64,000 bases of DNA, from the NCBI GenBank assembly GCA_021432605.1, contig MU271144.1:2166606-2230605 (forward strand), read 5' to 3'. Made by a program: the position numbers and the translations under genes. Below are positions 61,850 to 64,000 of the stretch, one piece after another. Positions within the stretch are counted from its first letter, which is position 1. Every line of letters starts with the position of its first letter. The notes below the pieces were generated by a model. It was not told where the DNA came from and did no database searches. It saw only the letters and a list, made by a program, of their open reading frames with translations. The DNA comes from Coniochaeta sp. PMI_546 (taxonomy: Eukaryota > Ascomycota > Sordariomycetes > Coniochaetales > Coniochaetaceae).

Positions 61850-62140
61850 TGTTACCCAAGTATACGGCTCAGCAGCAGTGGTACCGTTCCCAAGTTCTCT
61901 GAGAAGTGTCGATAGCGTATCAGCTGTAGAGTCGAATCGGAGCACTTTAACGTTATATTACATATTAATAACGACTTCGATACCGAGGTCCGTTGCTGCT
62001 GGTGTTTTTGCTTCTTTGCGTACAAGTCCTTCTGCGCGAAGGAAAACATTACGGCTGACATTTTGAACCCTCCTAGGCATGATACGGGAGGGGCCAGCTA
62101 CCTTACTCATAATGAGAGGTAGTAGAGGTTGATGAGCCAT
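61850..62140 (-). pseudogene. Possible NmrA/isoflavone-reductase-like fragment
   Basis: Minus-strand pieces such as PRRVQNVSRNVFLRAEGLV, RKEAKTPAATDLGIEVVI and TLSTLLRELG resemble the N-terminal part of NmrA-type NAD(P)-binding proteins, interrupted by stops. A weak call, based on pattern alone. Confidence 0.25.
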
Positions 62141-62314
62141 ATTGTACCGGCTCCTCTAGGTAATCTAACGATCGTCTACTTATCCATAGGAGAGCGGACG
62201 GGATCCCGAGTTCTCAGACGTCTATGGTCGAACGTGATAGTTTCAAAGTCTTATTTACTTTATATACGCGCATCCCATGCTCGTCGCAGCGCCAGATACT
62301 GCTCGTGGTAATGC

Positions 62315-63133
62315 TCACGCACTGTTAACATAAAGCTTGCAAGCCTCGACCTCTCTAACCCAAAGCTTCCACGGCCTCTGCGCCGACCACCGCGTCATCT
62401 CAGTCGCAGCCGAAGCCTCCTCCGGCGATAAATAATGAACACCGTCCGAAGCATCTGCCCTCGAGACCTGCTCCCCACCAGAAAATAAGGCAGCCCTCGT
62501 GATCAGAGCCGACGTCTGGATGGCAGCGTTCTTCTGCGTATACACCGCCCTGAGGACCACCTCCTCAATACTCTCCCCCACAGCCGTGAAGCCATGGCCC
62601 CTCATCAGCGCAAGCGCAACCCCATCATCAAAGAGCACGGCCAGCCCCGCACCCAACCACTCGTTGCGCACCAGCATGTCCTTCACATCCCCTTCCCTCC
62701 AGTACTCGCTGATCTCATACACCGGCGCGCCCTCGGCCCTCAGAAAGCCGGCCATATGGTAGCACGGTCGGAGCGGCACGCCCGAGATCCCGTACGGTAC
62801 CACGGCCTCCGAGTGGCTGTGCACGGCCGCCTGGACGGAGGGGTGCCGCTTGTAGATCTCGGAGTGGATGTGCCGCTCCGCGTAGCCCTTCGTGGCGCCC
62901 GGGTCCACGGGCTCGGCGTCGCTGACGTTGTACTCTATCAGGTCGTCCGGCGAGGATATCGTGCCGGGCGCGATCTCGCGCGACATAAAGAAGGTGGAGG
63001 GATTGGAGGGGTGCCGGAAGGAGAGGTGCCCGTAGGCGTCCAGGACGGCGTGGTAGTGCAGGATGTGGCTTCCGGTTATGAACTGCCGGAAGTAGGACTG
63101 CAGGACGACAGTCTGGGGATCTTCGGACATCAT
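62315..63133 (-). CDS. Class II aldolase/adducin-domain protein
   Basis: An intronless protein of 272 residues with the zinc-dependent class II aldolase/adducin fold, found in sugar-phosphate aldolases and in fungal relatives of uncertain substrate. Likely metal ligands are His105 and His107 in AAVHSHSEAV and His180 in LMRGHGFTAVG. AERHIHSEIYKRHPSV (His88, His90, Glu92) supplies the preceding helix. Start MMSEDPQTVV at 63133 is the first ATG; the second ATG is directly after it. Neighbouring it is an NAD(P)-dependent epimerase-type gene on the same strand, a pairing that may hint at sugar or aromatic catabolism (inference). The end RPWKLWVREVEACKLYVNSA looks complete. Confidence 0.92.
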   Translation of the reverse strand: MMSEDPQTVVLQSYFRQFITGSHILHYHAVLDAYGHLSFRHPSNPSTFFMSREIAPGTISSPDDLIEYNVSDAEPVDPGATKGYAERHIHSEIYKRHPSVQAAVHSHSEAVVPYGISGVPLRPCYHMAGFLRAEGAPVYEISEYWREGDVKDMLVRNEWLGAGLAVLFDDGVALALMRGHGFTAVGESIEEVVLRAVYTQKNAAIQTSALITRAALFSGGEQVSRADASDGVHYLSPEEASAATEMTRWSAQRPWKLWVREVEACKLYVNSA

Positions 63134-63504
63134 GTTGTGCGTCGCACGAAACGGAGAAGTTGGGGTTGAGGTTGAAGGTTGGTGAGTTACTCGTACTTAC
63201 TTTTGTGTCCTTGTTGTCTCCGATACAAGGTTTGGAGCTGCGCCAAAAGCCGGCGCATCTCCGTGTCACGACAGCAAGCGGTAGCTTCCATCGATGCCGT
63301 CATCCGATTTCACCTACGTCCAGTCCTGCGTCTTTGCTCTGTCTATTATGGACAGTTTTGCATCGTACCTCCGCTGCTTCACAAGTGCGGAAGCATGGAA
63401 AAGGGAATATAAATTTGCTGAGTTTAGAAGTACTCATAATACTATCTTGAAACTTAATGTACTGTAGCTCCGTCTTCAGATCCAGTCGTTTTTAGTATCC
63501 CACG
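63134..63504. other. Spacer between aldolase-like and epimerase-like genes
   Basis: Both flanking genes run on the minus strand; holds the aldolase promoter. No other element seen. Confidence 0.45.
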
Positions 63505-64000
63505 TCACTTCAGATTCTCCAGGATTACTGCAACCTCATCGTCGGCAGCTTCCAGTATATGCTCCGGTGCGTATTGGGCCTTCCAGCCGAGCTTATGGCC
63601 GTGCTCCGCGGTCAAGGTGCAGCTGCAGTCAAGTTAGCAGTGAAGAATTCCGCCAGGACTGGCGCCTCGAAAATCCGGAAAACTTACTTCCCGCCAATTT
63701 GTACAGCGACTATTGCTGGGGGTACGCCCAAGGCAGCACCCATCTTCTCAAGAGTCTCTACGTCTGCGCGCACCACTGAGGCATCGGCGACGACCTTTCG
63801 CTTGGCTAAACCCTCAGCCATGGCGCTGTAAAGGTCGTCCCATGCGACGCTGCCAGACGCAGCAAGATAAAACCCGCTTTTCCCGTGGTCTGGATTCTCG
63901 CTAGCTACGATCTTACGCAGAAGCTCAAGGTAGAGGTTCGTGTTGTCGATCACATGGCAGACGGGCCACGTCTGACGGGGTCAGCGATTACTTGTTGAAC
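63505..64000 (-). CDS. NAD(P)-dependent epimerase/dehydratase-type protein (3' part only)
   Basis: The C-terminal part of an extended-SDR/NmrA-like protein; the 5' end lies beyond base 64000. Exon 63971-63688 begins after CTGACCCCGTCAG (branch point plus acceptor) and encodes TWPVCHVIDNTNLYLELLRK, the conserved segment where such proteins check for a downstream partner domain. It continues with HGKSGFYLAASGSVAWDDLYS. A 65-nt intron (GTAAGT..TGCAG) leads to exon 63622-63505: CTLTAEHGHKLGWKAQY, then PEHILEAADDEVAVILENLK and TGA. The final block is typical of fungal 'NAD-dependent epimerase/dehydratase' proteins. Substrate unknown. Confidence 0.85.

Overview
The window looks like nuclear DNA of a filamentous ascomycete, probably a Sordariomycete. 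Genes are G+C-rich, carry short GT..AG introns with CTAAC/CTGAC-type branch points, and sit on both strands between long non-coding spacers. Recognisable fungal families include a CFEM protein, an ENA-type cation ATPase, a HeLo-like/DUF7580 protein, homocitrate synthase, a Ran1-like kinase and TMA7. Exon boundaries are my own reading of splice signals and reading frame.

Layout. 1-11.4 kb: the 5' part of an MFS transporter, a GPI-type CFEM protein, a CSC1/OSCA mechanosensitive channel and an AT-hook-like acidic/basic protein. 11.4-21 kb: a P-type Na+/K+-exporting ATPase behind a promoter dense in GCCAAG (PacC-type) sites, dolichol-phosphate mannosyltransferase, an SDR oxidoreductase and a PCI/CSN8-like helical protein. 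21.2-25.7 kb: a divergent pair, one side a C2H2 protein followed in frame by a PHD finger but interrupted by TGA, the other a HeLo-like/DUF7580 protein. 25.9-30.2 kb: TMA7 (with a GC-AG intron) and the Prp4 splicing kinase. 30.2-46.9 kb: a Ran1-like kinase lying between spacers of 8.9 and 6.2 kb. 46.9-48.5 kb: a secreted polyprotein-like gene built of ~70-residue modules separated by Kex2 sites. 50.8-57.1 kb: a PAQR receptor, a TFIIIC WD40 subunit, a diverged 5S rRNA-like unit and homocitrate synthase with two perfect Gcn4/CPC1 sites. 57.1-62.3 kb: a decayed region with a nuclease-like pseudogene, dehydrogenase scraps and two tRNA-like units. 62.3-64 kb: a class II aldolase-type protein and the 3' part of an NAD(P)-dependent epimerase/NmrA-type gene.

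The most striking item is the protein at 46885-48477. Its six dibasic sites cut it into a leader fragment plus six pieces. Five of these are 68-70 residues; the sixth is 103 residues and becomes about 70 once a proline-rich insert is discounted. Each of its three cysteine pairs falls inside a single piece, and the last piece ends exactly where the others meet their Kex2 site. I saw no convincing intact transposon, retroelement, CRISPR array or biosynthetic gene cluster.
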